Shown here in pieces: positions 34,302 to 43,022 of a DNA stretch of 64,000 nt. Where the stretch lies: positions 1 to 64,000 of the forward strand of contig NZ_JAEUOI010000049.1 of assembly GCF_016790145.1 (NCBI RefSeq), in the 5' to 3' direction. This DNA is from Propionivibrio sp. Its GTDB lineage: Bacteria; Pseudomonadota; Gammaproteobacteria; Burkholderiales; Rhodocyclaceae. Made by a program: the position numbers and the translations under genes. The number at the start of each line of letters is the position of its first letter. Position 1 is the first letter of the stretch. A model generated the notes under the pieces. That model ran no database searches. It was not told the DNA's origin and worked only from the letters and a program-made list of their open reading frames with translations.

Positions 34302-35588
34302 ATGGATAAGATCGGCAAATACGAGCTTGTTCGCGAGCTCGGCCGAGGCGCTACGGCGACGGTTTATCTGGGCAATGACCCGTTCACGCAACGCGAGGTG
34401 GCGATCAAGGTCGCCTTCCCGGAAATCCTGAAGAATCCGGTACGCGGCAAACTTTACACCCACCTGTTTCTCAACGAAGCGTCGCTGGTCGGCAAGCTCT
34501 TGCACCCGCATATCGTGCAGATCTTCGACGCGGTGGTTGCCGAAGATCTCTGCTATATCGTTATGGAATACGTGCCGGGCGGCACGCTGGAAGACTTTAC
34601 CAGACCGGACAGCTTGTTGCCCATCGAGCGCGTTGTCGAAATAATTTTCAAGTGCACCCGAGCTCTTGATTTTGCCTACCGCATCGGCATTACGCATCGT
34701 GACATCAAGCCGGCCAACATCCTGTTTGCCGGCAGCAACCCGAACTCGGGAGACATCAAAATCTCCGACTTTGGTGCAGCCATTATCGAAAACCCGGAAC
34801 GTACCCAGGTATCGGGTATCGGCTCACCCGCCTACATGTCGCCGCAACAGGTCAGGGAATTACCGCTCGACCACCAGACCGATATTTATTCGCTCGGCGT
34901 GGTGATGTATCAGTTGCTCACCGGCCAACTCCCCTTTCAGGCGAGCACCAACTACAACATCATCTACCAGATCATCAACACCGAGCCCACCAGGCCTTCA
35001 AATCTGCGCAGCAAAATTCCTGAAGTGCTGGATACCATTGTTACCCGCGCCATGTGCAAGGATACGCAGCATCGTTACCAGCACTGGGAAGAATTCGCGC
35101 ACGATCTGGCTCAGGCTTTCCGCAACAAGCAGTTGAAGGCGCCCGCTCGCGATTTTTCCGAATCAGAGAAATTCGACACTCTGCGCGGGCTACCGTTTTT
35201 CGGTGACTTCTCCGACGCCGAACTCTGGGAAGTACTGCTTTTTTCGCGCTGGAGCAGCATTGCTCCCGATGAGGCTATCATGCACGACGGAGACTCCGGA
35301 GATTTCTTCTGCTTCCTTGCCGAGGGCGAACTTAAAGTCACCAAGCATGGCCGGATTCTTAACCTGCTGACCACCGGCGACTGCTTCGGCGAAATGGCGG
35401 TTATCCGCAAAAGGATACAGACCCGCGGTGCGGATGTCGTCGCGCTGACCCAATCCAAAATTCTCACGATCAAGGGTGAGTCCTTGCGGCAAGCGTCAGA
35501 GTCCTGCCGTATGCACTTCTACCAATCCTTCCTTGATGTTCTGTCGAGTCGCCTGGAACTCGCCAACGCCCGGCTGGCAGCATTCTAG
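34302..35588 (+). CDS. Serine/threonine protein kinase with C-terminal cyclic-nucleotide-binding domain
   Basis: 428 residues. Kinase domain at ~5-270: Gly loop ELGRGATATVYLG, Lys in VAIKVAF, catalytic HRD in ITHRDIKPANILF, DFG in ISDFGAAI, APE-like SPAYMSPQQV and DIYSLGVVMYQLLTG. The last ~130 residues form a cNMP-binding fold: WSSIAPDEAIMHDGDSGDFFCFLAEG, NLLTTGDCFGEMAVI and RIQTRGADVVAL, which corresponds to the phosphate-binding cassette (FGE..A, R.A). No membrane segment, so probably cytoplasmic and allosterically controlled by a nucleotide; other combination-type folds without nucleotide binding cannot be excluded. Confidence 0.88.
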   Translation: MDKIGKYELVRELGRGATATVYLGNDPFTQREVAIKVAFPEILKNPVRGKLYTHLFLNEASLVGKLLHPHIVQIFDAVVAEDLCYIVMEYVPGGTLEDFTRPDSLLPIERVVEIIFKCTRALDFAYRIGITHRDIKPANILFAGSNPNSGDIKISDFGAAIIENPERTQVSGIGSPAYMSPQQVRELPLDHQTDIYSLGVVMYQLLTGQLPFQASTNYNIIYQIINTEPTRPSNLRSKIPEVLDTIVTRAMCKDTQHRYQHWEEFAHDLAQAFRNKQLKAPARDFSESEKFDTLRGLPFFGDFSDAELWEVLLFSRWSSIAPDEAIMHDGDSGDFFCFLAEGELKVTKHGRILNLLTTGDCFGEMAVIRKRIQTRGADVVALTQSKILTIKGESLRQASESCRMHFYQSFLDVLSSRLELANARLAAF

Positions 35589-35591
35589 TCG

Positions 35592-36125
35592 TCAGTGGCC
35601 ACAGAAAGGCGGCGAGCTATCCCGCCCCGAGTCATCAGGGCGCTGGTAGGTCGTGCGAACCAGGCCGGTGCTGGCGTCGAACATGACATCGAAAAAGGCC
35701 AGACGGCTCCCGCCGTCGCAGAAACGCCATTCCCAGGCGAGTTCGTTGCTCAACCGGTAATACTGCGTCCGCAGTGGCGCTGAGGGCCCGAGCAGACGCA
35801 GCACGGACGATTTATCACTCTTGCCGGGTTCGATGCGCGCAAAGTGCGCCATGTCCAGAACACCCTCGATCCGTTCCAGCCGGCCATCCTTCCCAATGAA
35901 CACCATGAAGGTCTGACTACCGGCCGGACCGCGCGGATAGGCCAGTTGCTCGCGCCCATCGTCGTCTTTCCAGCGCATTGCCGGCTCACCCATCGAGGCC
36001 ATGACCTCGGGCAACGTCGCTACGCCCGGTTTCAGGTTGCTGCCGCTATAACCGGCACAGGCCGAAAGAAGCACCGTAATCGCGAGAGCCACCACGCGGC
36101 CCAAAACTGATAAACCATTCTGCAT
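35592..36125 (-). CDS. BamE/SmpA-like outer-membrane lipoprotein
   Basis: 177 residues from ATG 36125 with a GGAGG-like ribosome site (TGGAGGCGGT). Lipobox ITVLLSAC at about residues 16-23. One or two BamE-like repeats: LKPGVATLPEVMASMGEPAMRWKDDDGREQLAYP and the following YYRLSNELAWEWRFCDG. Possibly a periplasmic lipoprotein related to outer-membrane assembly, though function is unproven. Convergent with the kinase gene (3-base gap). Confidence 0.75.
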   Translation of the reverse strand: MQNGLSVLGRVVALAITVLLSACAGYSGSNLKPGVATLPEVMASMGEPAMRWKDDDGREQLAYPRGPAGSQTFMVFIGKDGRLERIEGVLDMAHFARIEPGKSDKSSVLRLLGPSAPLRTQYYRLSNELAWEWRFCDGGSRLAFFDVMFDASTGLVRTTYQRPDDSGRDSSPPFCGH

Positions 36126-36282
36126 ACCGCCTCCAGGCTTTGAAAAGCATGGCCTATTTTCACACAAGTACCCATCTTGCGAGCCCTCATCAACGCATAA
36201 GCAAGCGTTCATTCAACTCCGCTCATGGTGCCGCAGTTCATGCGCCCGGCACATTGTTCCCCTTTGGAAATTGACGCGCATA

Positions 36283-36310
36283 TGATAAATTAGCAATTGC
36301 TAATTTATCA
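36283..36310. promoter_or_regulatory. 28-base perfect palindrome, probable operator
   Basis: Half-site TGATAAATTAGCAA mirrors exactly into TTGCTAATTTATCA. It lies in an AT-rich patch within GC-rich DNA, 15 bases before the start of the AhpD-like gene; AAAGGAG follows as the ribosome site. Probably a repressor site (MarR, Rrf2 or ArsR type are the candidates); no regulator gene is next to it. Confidence 0.7.
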
Positions 36311-36325
36311 AACAAAGGAGCGGTC

Positions 36326-36679
36326 ATGAGCAAGTCTTTCACCACGATCACCAGTGACGTCGCCAAGACACTGGGTACCTTGCGCAAGGAAATCCCTGAA
36401 ACGATGCAGGGTTTCAATGCCCTGTCCAAGGCGGCACTGGCGTCCGGCGCGCTTTCCGCTCTCGACAAGGAACTGATTGCCCTGGCCATCGGTGTTGCCA
36501 GCCGCTGCGACGCCTGTATCGGTTTCCACGTCAAGGCGCTGATCCGCCTGGGCGTCAGCCGCGAGCAATTGATGGAAACGCTGGGCGTTTGCACTTACAT
36601 GGGTGGCGGTCCGTCGCTCATGTACGCTGCCGAGGCGGTACGTGCCTACGAGGAATTCACCGTCGGCAAAACGACATAG
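36326..36679 (+). CDS. AhpD-like carboxymuconolactone decarboxylase-family protein
   Basis: 117 residues. The redox motif SRCDACIGFHVKALI contains CxxC and the downstream His typical of AhpD-type proteins; helix-rich, cytoplasmic. Related proteins act as alkylhydroperoxidases or thiol-redox partners. Single gene with strong ribosome site 8 bases upstream and a palindromic operator. Convergent with grxD after ~120 bases. Confidence 0.85.
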   Translation: MSKSFTTITSDVAKTLGTLRKEIPETMQGFNALSKAALASGALSALDKELIALAIGVASRCDACIGFHVKALIRLGVSREQLMETLGVCTYMGGGPSLMYAAEAVRAYEEFTVGKTT

Positions 36680-36788
36680 CGAAGCATCAGGCCGACAGGA
36701 AGATGGTTTTCCCGGATCCGCTATCCACGCATTGATCGTGCTTGTCAGCGGCGCCACGCTGGACGCGATGGGAAAACCGGTCAAGGCG

Positions 36789-36807
36789 CGGACTGACGAT
36801 CAGTCCG
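36789..36807 (-). terminator. Hairpin spanning the end of grxD
   Basis: CGGACTGA-CGA-TCAGTCCG, 8 paired bases; the last codons and the stop of grxD lie in the stem. No T-run follows in either direction. May act as a processing or weak termination structure. A separate 9-base inverted repeat (GGTTTTCCC at ~36705 and GGGAAAACC at ~36770) is present between the two genes. Confidence 0.4.
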
Positions 36808-37123
36808 GTACGGCGATGCCTTCGAGCAACTTTTGCAGTTCGCCGCTCTGATACATCTCGCGCATGATGTCGCAGCCGCCGACGAATTCGCCGCGAATGT
36901 AGACTTGTGGAACCGTCGGCCAATTGGAGAATACCTTGACTCCGTCGCGAATCGCCTGATCCTCGAGTACATTGACGCTGAAGAAAAGCGGCAGATTGCA
37001 AGCTTGCAGAATCTGCACGACCGTAGCCGAAAAACCACACATCGGCGCCTTCGGCGTTCCCTTCATGTAAAGCACCACCGGGTTGCTGGTGACCTGTTCC
37101 TTGATCAGTTGCTGCACGTCCAT
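36800..37123 (-). CDS. grxD: Monothiol glutaredoxin (Grx4 type)
   Basis: 107 residues with the CGFS active site at residues 29-32 (MCGFSATVVQIL), WPTVPQVYIRGEFVGGCDIM for glutathione binding. Fe-S cluster carrier and storage protein in the cytoplasm. Last gene of the hemA-prfA-prmC-grxD operon, 38 bases after prmC. Confidence 0.97.
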   Translation of the reverse strand: MDVQQLIKEQVTSNPVVLYMKGTPKAPMCGFSATVVQILQACNLPLFFSVNVLEDQAIRDGVKVFSNWPTVPQVYIRGEFVGGCDIMREMYQSGELQKLLEGIAVPD

Positions 37124-37161
37124 TGAAAACCTCTTTAGGGTTGGATGAAGAAAATCATTGA

Positions 37162-38004
37162 TCAGCGTATCGGGTGGCGCCCGCCACTGACTCGTTCTAT
37201 CGCTGCACCATCACGCCAGGAAGCGGGATCGGCAAAACCCGCCGCACGCAGCAGATTCCGTACTTCGACCGCCTGATCGTAGCCGTGTTCAATCAATAGC
37301 CAGGCGCCGGGCAACAAATGCTTGCGCGCGCCCTGAATCAGGGTGCGAATGCACGCCATCCCGTCACCCCCGGGAACCCCGTCGCTCAGCGCATCCTGCG
37401 GCTCGAACGGCAATCCGTTCTGCTGCAAGTGCGGATCGCCATCGGCGACATAGGGCGGATTGGAGACAATCAGGTCAAAGCGCTGCGCCGCAAGCGGATC
37501 GAACCAGTTCCCTTCAAGGAAGCGTATATCCACACGGTGCCGCCGTGCATTGACGCGAGCACATTCGAGCGCTGCTGCAGACACCTCAACTGCGCTTACT
37601 GCGGCCGAAGGGCAGAGCCGTGCCAGCAGGATGGCGATAATGCCTGATCCGGTGCCGAGATCGACAATGCGTGGCGCGGCAAAGGCCTGTGCCCGCTTCA
37701 GCGCCTCATCGACAAGGACTTCCGTGTCCGGCCTTGGAATCAGCACGGCCGGGGAGACGGTAAATTCAAGCCCCTTGAAAAAGGCGCTGCCCAGCAGATA
37801 AGCGAGCGGTTCGCCGGCCTCACGACGCACAAGCAAATCAGCGAACTGCGCGGCCTGCGCAGTCGACAGCTCACGTTCAGGATGCGCAATCAGGTCGGCA
37901 TGCGTGCAGGCACCGACATGTTCCAGCAGCCGCCTGGCATCCCGCCGGTCGATGCGCTGGCTGGCCCGGCGCCAGGCTGCGCCGATCTGCTCCGTCCCGC
38001 CCAT
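37162..38004 (-). CDS. prmC: Release factor N5-glutamine methyltransferase
   Basis: 280 residues from ATG 38004. SAM motif IVDLGTGSGIIAILLA, catalytic NPPY in LIVSNPPYVADG, and the IPRPDTEVLVDEAL helix typical of PrmC. Methylates the GGQ glutamine of release factors. Directly after prfA (4-base gap), whose product is its substrate. Family length 270-290. Confidence 0.97.
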   Translation of the reverse strand: MGGTEQIGAAWRRASQRIDRRDARRLLEHVGACTHADLIAHPERELSTAQAAQFADLLVRREAGEPLAYLLGSAFFKGLEFTVSPAVLIPRPDTEVLVDEALKRAQAFAAPRIVDLGTGSGIIAILLARLCPSAAVSAVEVSAAALECARVNARRHRVDIRFLEGNWFDPLAAQRFDLIVSNPPYVADGDPHLQQNGLPFEPQDALSDGVPGGDGMACIRTLIQGARKHLLPGAWLLIEHGYDQAVEVRNLLRAAGFADPASWRDGAAIERVSGGRHPIR

Positions 38005-38008
38005 CCGC

Positions 38009-39091
38009 TTACTCCGGGTCCGCCAGGGCAGCGAGTTGTTCGGCCTGATGTTCGTTGGCCAGCGCACCGACCAGTTCGTCGAGATCGCCGTCCATGATCG
38101 AGTCGATCTTGTACAGCGTCAGATTGATGCGATGGTCGGTCACCCGCCCCTGCGGAAAATTGTAGGTACGGATTCGTTCTGAGCGATCGCCGCTGCCGAT
38201 CAAACTCTTGCGTGTCGAAGCAATTTTTGCGTTCTGCTCGCGCTGCTGCGCGTCCCTGATGCGCGCCACCAGAACCGACATCGCTTGCGCCTTATTCTTG
38301 TGCTGCGAACGTCCGTCCTGGCATTCAACGACGATGCCGGTCGGCAGATGGACGATGCGTACCGCCGAATCGGTCTTGTTGATATGCTGCCCACCGGCGC
38401 CCGAAGCGCGGAAGGTATCGATACGGATTTCCGCCGGGTTGATGTGCACGTCTTCCAGCTCGTCGGCCTCCGGCATCACGGCGACGGTACACGCCGAGGT
38501 GTGGATGCGACCCTGTGCTTCGGTTTCCGGCACGCGCTGCACACGGTGCCCGCCCGACTCGAACTTGAGCTTTGCATACACTCCGTTGCCGACAATGCGA
38601 GCGATCACTTCCTTGTAGCCGCCGACTTCCGATTCATTCGCCGAAACCACCTCGACCTGCCAGCGCTGCCGCTCGGCAAAGCGCGTATACATGCGGAACA
38701 GATTGCCGGCGAACAGCGCCGACTCGTCGCCGCCGGTTCCGGCACGTATTTCGAGAAACACATTGCGCTCGTCGTCGATATCCTTCGGCAAAAGACGCTT
38801 CTGCAACTCGATCTCGATCCCGGGCAGACGCTCCCTGGCCGCTTTCATCTCCGCTTCGGCCAGCTCCTTCATTTCCGGATCGGCCATCATTTCAAGGGCC
38901 GACTGCAGGTCGGCCTCGGTCAGACACCAGGTCTGGTAGAGCGCGACCACCGGGCCCAGCTCGGCGTGTTCGCGCGTCAGCTTGCGGTACTGATCCATGT
39001 CGCGAGTCGCCTCACCGCTGGCCAGAATGCGATCCAGTTCGTCCAGGCGTCCGGCAAGATTCTCAAGTTTGTCGCGAATGCTTTGTTTCAT
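38009..39091 (-). CDS. prfA: Peptide chain release factor 1
   Basis: 360 residues, normal. GGQ motif in [19 protein letters not shown]; class-defining opening [19 protein letters not shown]. Terminates translation at UAA and UAG. Position between hemA and prmC is the common proteobacterial order. Confidence 0.98.
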   Translation of the reverse strand: MKQSIRDKLENLAGRLDELDRILASGEATRDMDQYRKLTREHAELGPVVALYQTWCLTEADLQSALEMMADPEMKELAEAEMKAARERLPGIEIELQKRLLPKDIDDERNVFLEIRAGTGGDESALFAGNLFRMYTRFAERQRWQVEVVSANESEVGGYKEVIARIVGNGVYAKLKFESGGHRVQRVPETEAQGRIHTSACTVAVMPEADELEDVHINPAEIRIDTFRASGAGGQHINKTDSAVRIVHLPTGIVVECQDGRSQHKNKAQAMSVLVARIRDAQQREQNAKIASTRKSLIGSGDRSERIRTYNFPQGRVTDHRINLTLYKIDSIMDGDLDELVGALANEHQAEQLAALADPE

Positions 39092-39112
39092 GGGGAAGGC
39101 AACACGATTGAT

Positions 39113-40375
39113 CTACTCGCCGGAGTGGGCGTCGGGATGAAGGTGAAACAAGCGTGTTGCCAGCGCCTGCAATTCGCTGCGGTCGCCCTCGGCCTGATTC
39201 AGGGCCTGCGTCGGCGAATGCAGGAACTTGTTGGTCAGCCGGTGCGACAATTGATCAAGCACGCTCGCCGGATCTTCTCCCTTGGCCAGCAGCTTGAGCG
39301 CATGCTCCATTTCGTGGCGACGGGTGCGTTCGGCGGTATCGCGCAGCGAACGGATCACCGGCACCGTTTCGCGCGTTTGCAGCCAGAGCAGAAAGCGGTC
39401 GACGCGCGCGGCCACGATCGCCTCGGCATCGAGCACCGCCGACTGTCTCGATTCCAGTCCGGACTCGACGACCTGGGCGAGATCATCGACGGTATAAAGA
39501 AAAACATCGTCCAGTTCGCCGACTTCGACTTCAACGTCGCGCGGCACGGCCAGATCGACCATGAAGATCGGGCGGTGACGGCGTGCCCGTATCGCCCGCT
39601 CGACCAGCCCCAGGCCGATGATCGGCAACTGGCTGGCAGTGCAGGAAACGACGATATCGAATTCGGCCAGGCGCTCGCCGACCTCTTCCAGACGGATCGC
39701 CGTCGCGCCGAAACGATCGGCCAGGCCGCGGCCGCGATCAATCGTCCGGTTGGCGATAACGATCTGTTTCGGCTTCTGTGCAGCAAAGTGGGTGGCGCAC
39801 AGTTCGATCATCTCGCCGGCACCGATAAACAACACGCGCTGCCCGGCAATATGCTCGAAGATACGCTCCGCCAGTCGCACCGCCGCAGCGGCCATGGACA
39901 CGATGTTGGTGCCGATGGCGGTTGTCGAACGCACATCCTTGGCCACCGCGAAAGAGTTCTGGAACAGCTTGTTCAAGGTCGCGCCGAGCGTTCCCGCTTC
40001 CCTGGCAATACGCACCGCTTCCTTCATCTGGCCAAGAATCTGCGGCTCTCCGAGCACCATCGAATCGAGCCCGCTGGCAACGCGAAAGACGTGGCGCACC
40101 GCTTCGCGATCCGGGTGGGTATAGAGATAAGGCTCGAGCGCATGGTGCGGCACGCTGCGGTAGTGCTCGAGCCACTGGAGGGCACCCTGCGGCGCTTCGG
40201 CCTGGCAGTAAAGCTCGGTCCGGTTGCAGGTCGACAAAATCGCCGCCTCATGCACCCGTCCGCCGCTCGCCAGGTCGGTCAGCGCCCGGCGCAACTCCTC
40301 GGCATGGAAACCCACCTGCTCGCGCACTGCGAGCGGCGCCATGCGGTGATTGATGCCGAGAGTAAAAAGAGCCAT
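39113..40375 (-). CDS. hemA: Glutamyl-tRNA reductase
   Basis: 420 residues. Catalytic Cys in [14 protein letters not shown] (about residue 50), NADPH-binding [20 protein letters not shown], and [20 protein letters not shown] near the C-terminus. First committed step of the C5 pathway to tetrapyrroles: Glu-tRNA to glutamate-1-semialdehyde. First gene of the operon; prfA follows after 21 bases. Confidence 0.98.
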   Translation of the reverse strand: MALFTLGINHRMAPLAVREQVGFHAEELRRALTDLASGGRVHEAAILSTCNRTELYCQAEAPQGALQWLEHYRSVPHHALEPYLYTHPDREAVRHVFRVASGLDSMVLGEPQILGQMKEAVRIAREAGTLGATLNKLFQNSFAVAKDVRSTTAIGTNIVSMAAAAVRLAERIFEHIAGQRVLFIGAGEMIELCATHFAAQKPKQIVIANRTIDRGRGLADRFGATAIRLEEVGERLAEFDIVVSCTASQLPIIGLGLVERAIRARRHRPIFMVDLAVPRDVEVEVGELDDVFLYTVDDLAQVVESGLESRQSAVLDAEAIVAARVDRFLLWLQTRETVPVIRSLRDTAERTRRHEMEHALKLLAKGEDPASVLDQLSHRLTNKFLHSPTQALNQAEGDRSELQALATRLFHLHPDAHSGE

Positions 40376-40645
40376 GAAATGTGCAGGTCAGGAGTTTTCC
40401 GTTCAGCCCGGAGAGTGCCGAAGTCAGCAGGCGATTATAGCACCCGGCCCTCTACCGCCCAGGATGACGCCGATCAGAGCAGGTTCGTCGGGCTATCCCG
40501 AAGCAAATCAACCTGGGGCGCAGCCTTGCGGCCTGTAAGCCGGCCTGAAATCTGGCTGTAAGCCTCGTTTACGTGAGATCTGCAGCAATGCAGGCTGGTC
40601 AGCCAATAAATACGCCACTCAACAAGATGCCAGGCTGTAGATCGT
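40376..40645. other. 270-base gap between hemA and glcF
   Basis: Contains two near-repeated GCCTGTAAGCCGGC / GGCTGTAAGCC segments (about 40529-40566) but no gene or clear terminator. Presumably carries the hemA promoter on the minus strand. Confidence 0.3.
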
Positions 40646-41914
40646 CTATCTATCCGACCTCAGGCGCTCGTCAATCAGTTCGATCCAGTGCCGAACAGGC
40701 GTCGCCGTACCGCTCTGCAATTGTGTCTGGCAGCCAATGTTGGCGGTAACGAAGATGTCCGGCGAACCGGCGTAGAGCGCCGCCAGCTTGTTGTCGCGCA
40801 GTTGCCTGGAGAGTTCGGGCTGGGTGAATGAGTACGTTCCCGCCGAACCGCAGCACAGCTGCGGATCGGCGACCGGTGACAACTCATAGCCGGCGGCGGC
40901 CAGCAAGGACTCGACGAGACCACGGATTTTCAGCCCATGCTGCAATGTACAGGGCGAGTGAAAAGCGACCCGCCGACGGATGCCGACGCCGGCCCTGCTC
41001 AACAATTCGCCCAGCCTTTCCTGCTCGGCTACAAGTACTTCCGATACGTCACGCGCCAGCGCAGAAACACGTTCTGCCTTCTTCGCGTAAGCCGGGTCGT
41101 GCTGCAACAGCTTGCCGTATTCGCGGACCTGCAGACCACAGCCCGAGGCCGTGATCACGATGGCTTCGACGCCTCCGGTTTGTTGCGGTTCGATATGCGG
41201 CCACCAGGCATCGATCAAGCGGCGCATATCGTCCAGCGCCGCTTCCGGCGCGTTGCTGTGGTAGCGCAGTGCTCCGCAACAAGCGGCACGGGGCGGAGCG
41301 AACAGTTCAATGCCGAGCTTGTCGAAAATCCGTACGGCGGCGGCATGGGTGTTTGGCGTCAGCGAGTGCTGTCCGCAACTGATGAGCGCAATCATGTGCC
41401 GTTGCAGCGCAACGGACGGCCTGTCCGGCAACGCCGTACCTGCACCGGCGGACGGCATCGGCAGCTTGTCGGCGAGCACAGCGGGCATCAGTGCACGCAT
41501 CGATTGGCCGATGTTGATCGCCGTCTTTAAAACGCCGGGACGCGTTATTGTCTCGCGCAGCAGATAACGGGTGACCTTTTCCGCGACAGGACGTGCGACG
41601 CGTTGCTCAATGACTTCGCGTCCGATATCGAGCAAGCGGTGATAGTTCACTCCCGATGGACAGGTTGTTTCGCACGAGCGACAGCTCAGGCAGCGATCGA
41701 GGTGCACTTGCGTGCGGCGGGTGACCGGGTGGCCTTCAAGCATCTGTTTGATCAGATAGATTCGACCGCGCGGCCCGTCCAGTTCGTCACCCAGCAATTG
41801 ATAGGTCGGACAGGTGGCGTTACAGAACCCGCAGTGCACGCAACTGCGCAAAATGGCGTCGGCTTCCTTGCCTTCGGGCGTGTCCTTGATGAAACCGGCG
41901 AGATTGGTTTGCAT
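40646..41914 (-). CDS. glcF: Glycolate oxidase iron-sulfur subunit
   Basis: 422 residues. Two ferredoxin motifs CVHCGFCNATCPTY and CLSCRSCETTCPSG near the N-terminus, each able to bind [4Fe-4S], and two CCG domains (RAACCGALRYH and LCCGSAGTYS) for electron transfer. With GlcD and GlcE it oxidises glycolate to glyoxylate and passes electrons to the membrane quinone pool. Last gene of glcDEF. Confidence 0.95.
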   Translation of the reverse strand: MQTNLAGFIKDTPEGKEADAILRSCVHCGFCNATCPTYQLLGDELDGPRGRIYLIKQMLEGHPVTRRTQVHLDRCLSCRSCETTCPSGVNYHRLLDIGREVIEQRVARPVAEKVTRYLLRETITRPGVLKTAINIGQSMRALMPAVLADKLPMPSAGAGTALPDRPSVALQRHMIALISCGQHSLTPNTHAAAVRIFDKLGIELFAPPRAACCGALRYHSNAPEAALDDMRRLIDAWWPHIEPQQTGGVEAIVITASGCGLQVREYGKLLQHDPAYAKKAERVSALARDVSEVLVAEQERLGELLSRAGVGIRRRVAFHSPCTLQHGLKIRGLVESLLAAAGYELSPVADPQLCCGSAGTYSFTQPELSRQLRDNKLAALYAGSPDIFVTANIGCQTQLQSGTATPVRHWIELIDERLRSDR

Positions 41915-41927
41915 GATCAGTAGAGGC

Positions 41928-43022
41928 TCATAAATCGGGATACAGGCGACCGAGGTTGAACACCCCCAGGGGATCGAAAGCGAGTTTCAGATTGTGGTGA
42001 ATGCGCCCCAGCGGTGCGGCAAGCGGCTGAAAGACACCGAGTGCCGCCTTCTGCGCCGCGTCCGCCCGAAACAGGGTAGCATGGCCGCCGGATTGCTCTG
42101 CGGCTATACGAATCGACTGATCGGCTGGCGTACCCAGTCCACGCAGCCAGCGCTGCGCGCCGCCCCATTCGACGAGTTGCTCGCCGGGCAACGCCAGTAC
42201 TGCGCTTGTTGCAGGCACGGCAAGCCGCCACAGCGGCGCATCGCCGGCAAAGAAGGGATGGCTCTGCTCACGCAAGCCGAGCCAGAACGCCGTCGACTCC
42301 TCAGGTGTGACGCGCTGACCGCCAAGTTTCGCCGTTGCCGCGCTGACCGCCGCTGCGGCACCCGAGAGGCGGACATGCAGACTGTTCGCGGCCCAGGCCG
42401 ATGCCGAAATGGGCAGCGGCTGCCCGCCCCACTGGTTAAGCAAATTGAGTGACTTCTCCTGATCCAGATCGAAACGCAAGGTCTGCTCAGCCAACGCAAC
42501 CGGCATCACCTTGAGCGATACTTCAACAATCAGGCCAAGCGTGCCCAGACTTCCGGCCAGCAGTCGCGAAACATCGTAACCGGCAACATTCTTCATCACC
42601 TGCCCGCCAAAGTTGAGCAATTCGCCCTGGCCGTTGATCATCTTCACGCCGAGCACAAAGTCGCGCACGGCTCCGGCCTGCACTCGGCGTGGGCCACTCA
42701 GCCCGGCGGCGACACAGCCACCGAGCGTCGCCCCCGGGTCAAAATGCGGCGGCTCGAAGGCCAGCGACTGAGCATTTTCAGCCAGTGTCGCTTCCATTTC
42801 GGCGAGTGGAGTACCACAGCGCGCCGTAACGACCAGCTCGCTCGGCGCGTAAGCCACGATGCCTGAGTGCTCGCGTGTATCGAGCAGCTCACCGACCAGC
42901 GACTGGCCATAAAAATCCTTGCTGCCGCCGCCGCGCAGACGAATTGCCGTCTTCTCGGCCGCCGCCGCCCGCACGCGCCCGGTCCAGCGCTCAAGGCAGG
43001 AATTGGCTTTCTCGCCCATCAA
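41928..43022 (-). CDS. glcE: Glycolate oxidase FAD-binding subunit
   Basis: 364 residues, FAD-binding PCMH domain at the N-terminus (AIRLRGGGSKDFYG, GVVPSELVVTARCGTPLAEM-type region, GATLGGCVAAGLSGPRRVQAG). Shorter than GlcD because the C-terminal part is reduced. Overlaps the glcD stop by 4 bases, so expression is coupled. Confidence 0.92.
   Translation of the reverse strand: MMGEKANSCLERWTGRVRAAAAEKTAIRLRGGGSKDFYGQSLVGELLDTREHSGIVAYAPSELVVTARCGTPLAEMEATLAENAQSLAFEPPHFDPGATLGGCVAAGLSGPRRVQAGAVRDFVLGVKMINGQGELLNFGGQVMKNVAGYDVSRLLAGSLGTLGLIVEVSLKVMPVALAEQTLRFDLDQEKSLNLLNQWGGQPLPISASAWAANSLHVRLSGAAAAVSAATAKLGGQRVTPEESTAFWLGLREQSHPFFAGDAPLWRLAVPATSAVLALPGEQLVEWGGAQRWLRGLGTPADQSIRIAAEQSGGHATLFRADAAQKAALGVFQPLAAPLGRIHHNLKLAFDPLGVFNLGRLYPDL

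Noticed and set aside
38285..40561. A 758-codon open frame on the plus strand opposite prfA and hemA
   Set aside because: It is the antisense of two clear housekeeping genes in a high-GC genome; no family features, and the product is compositionally random.
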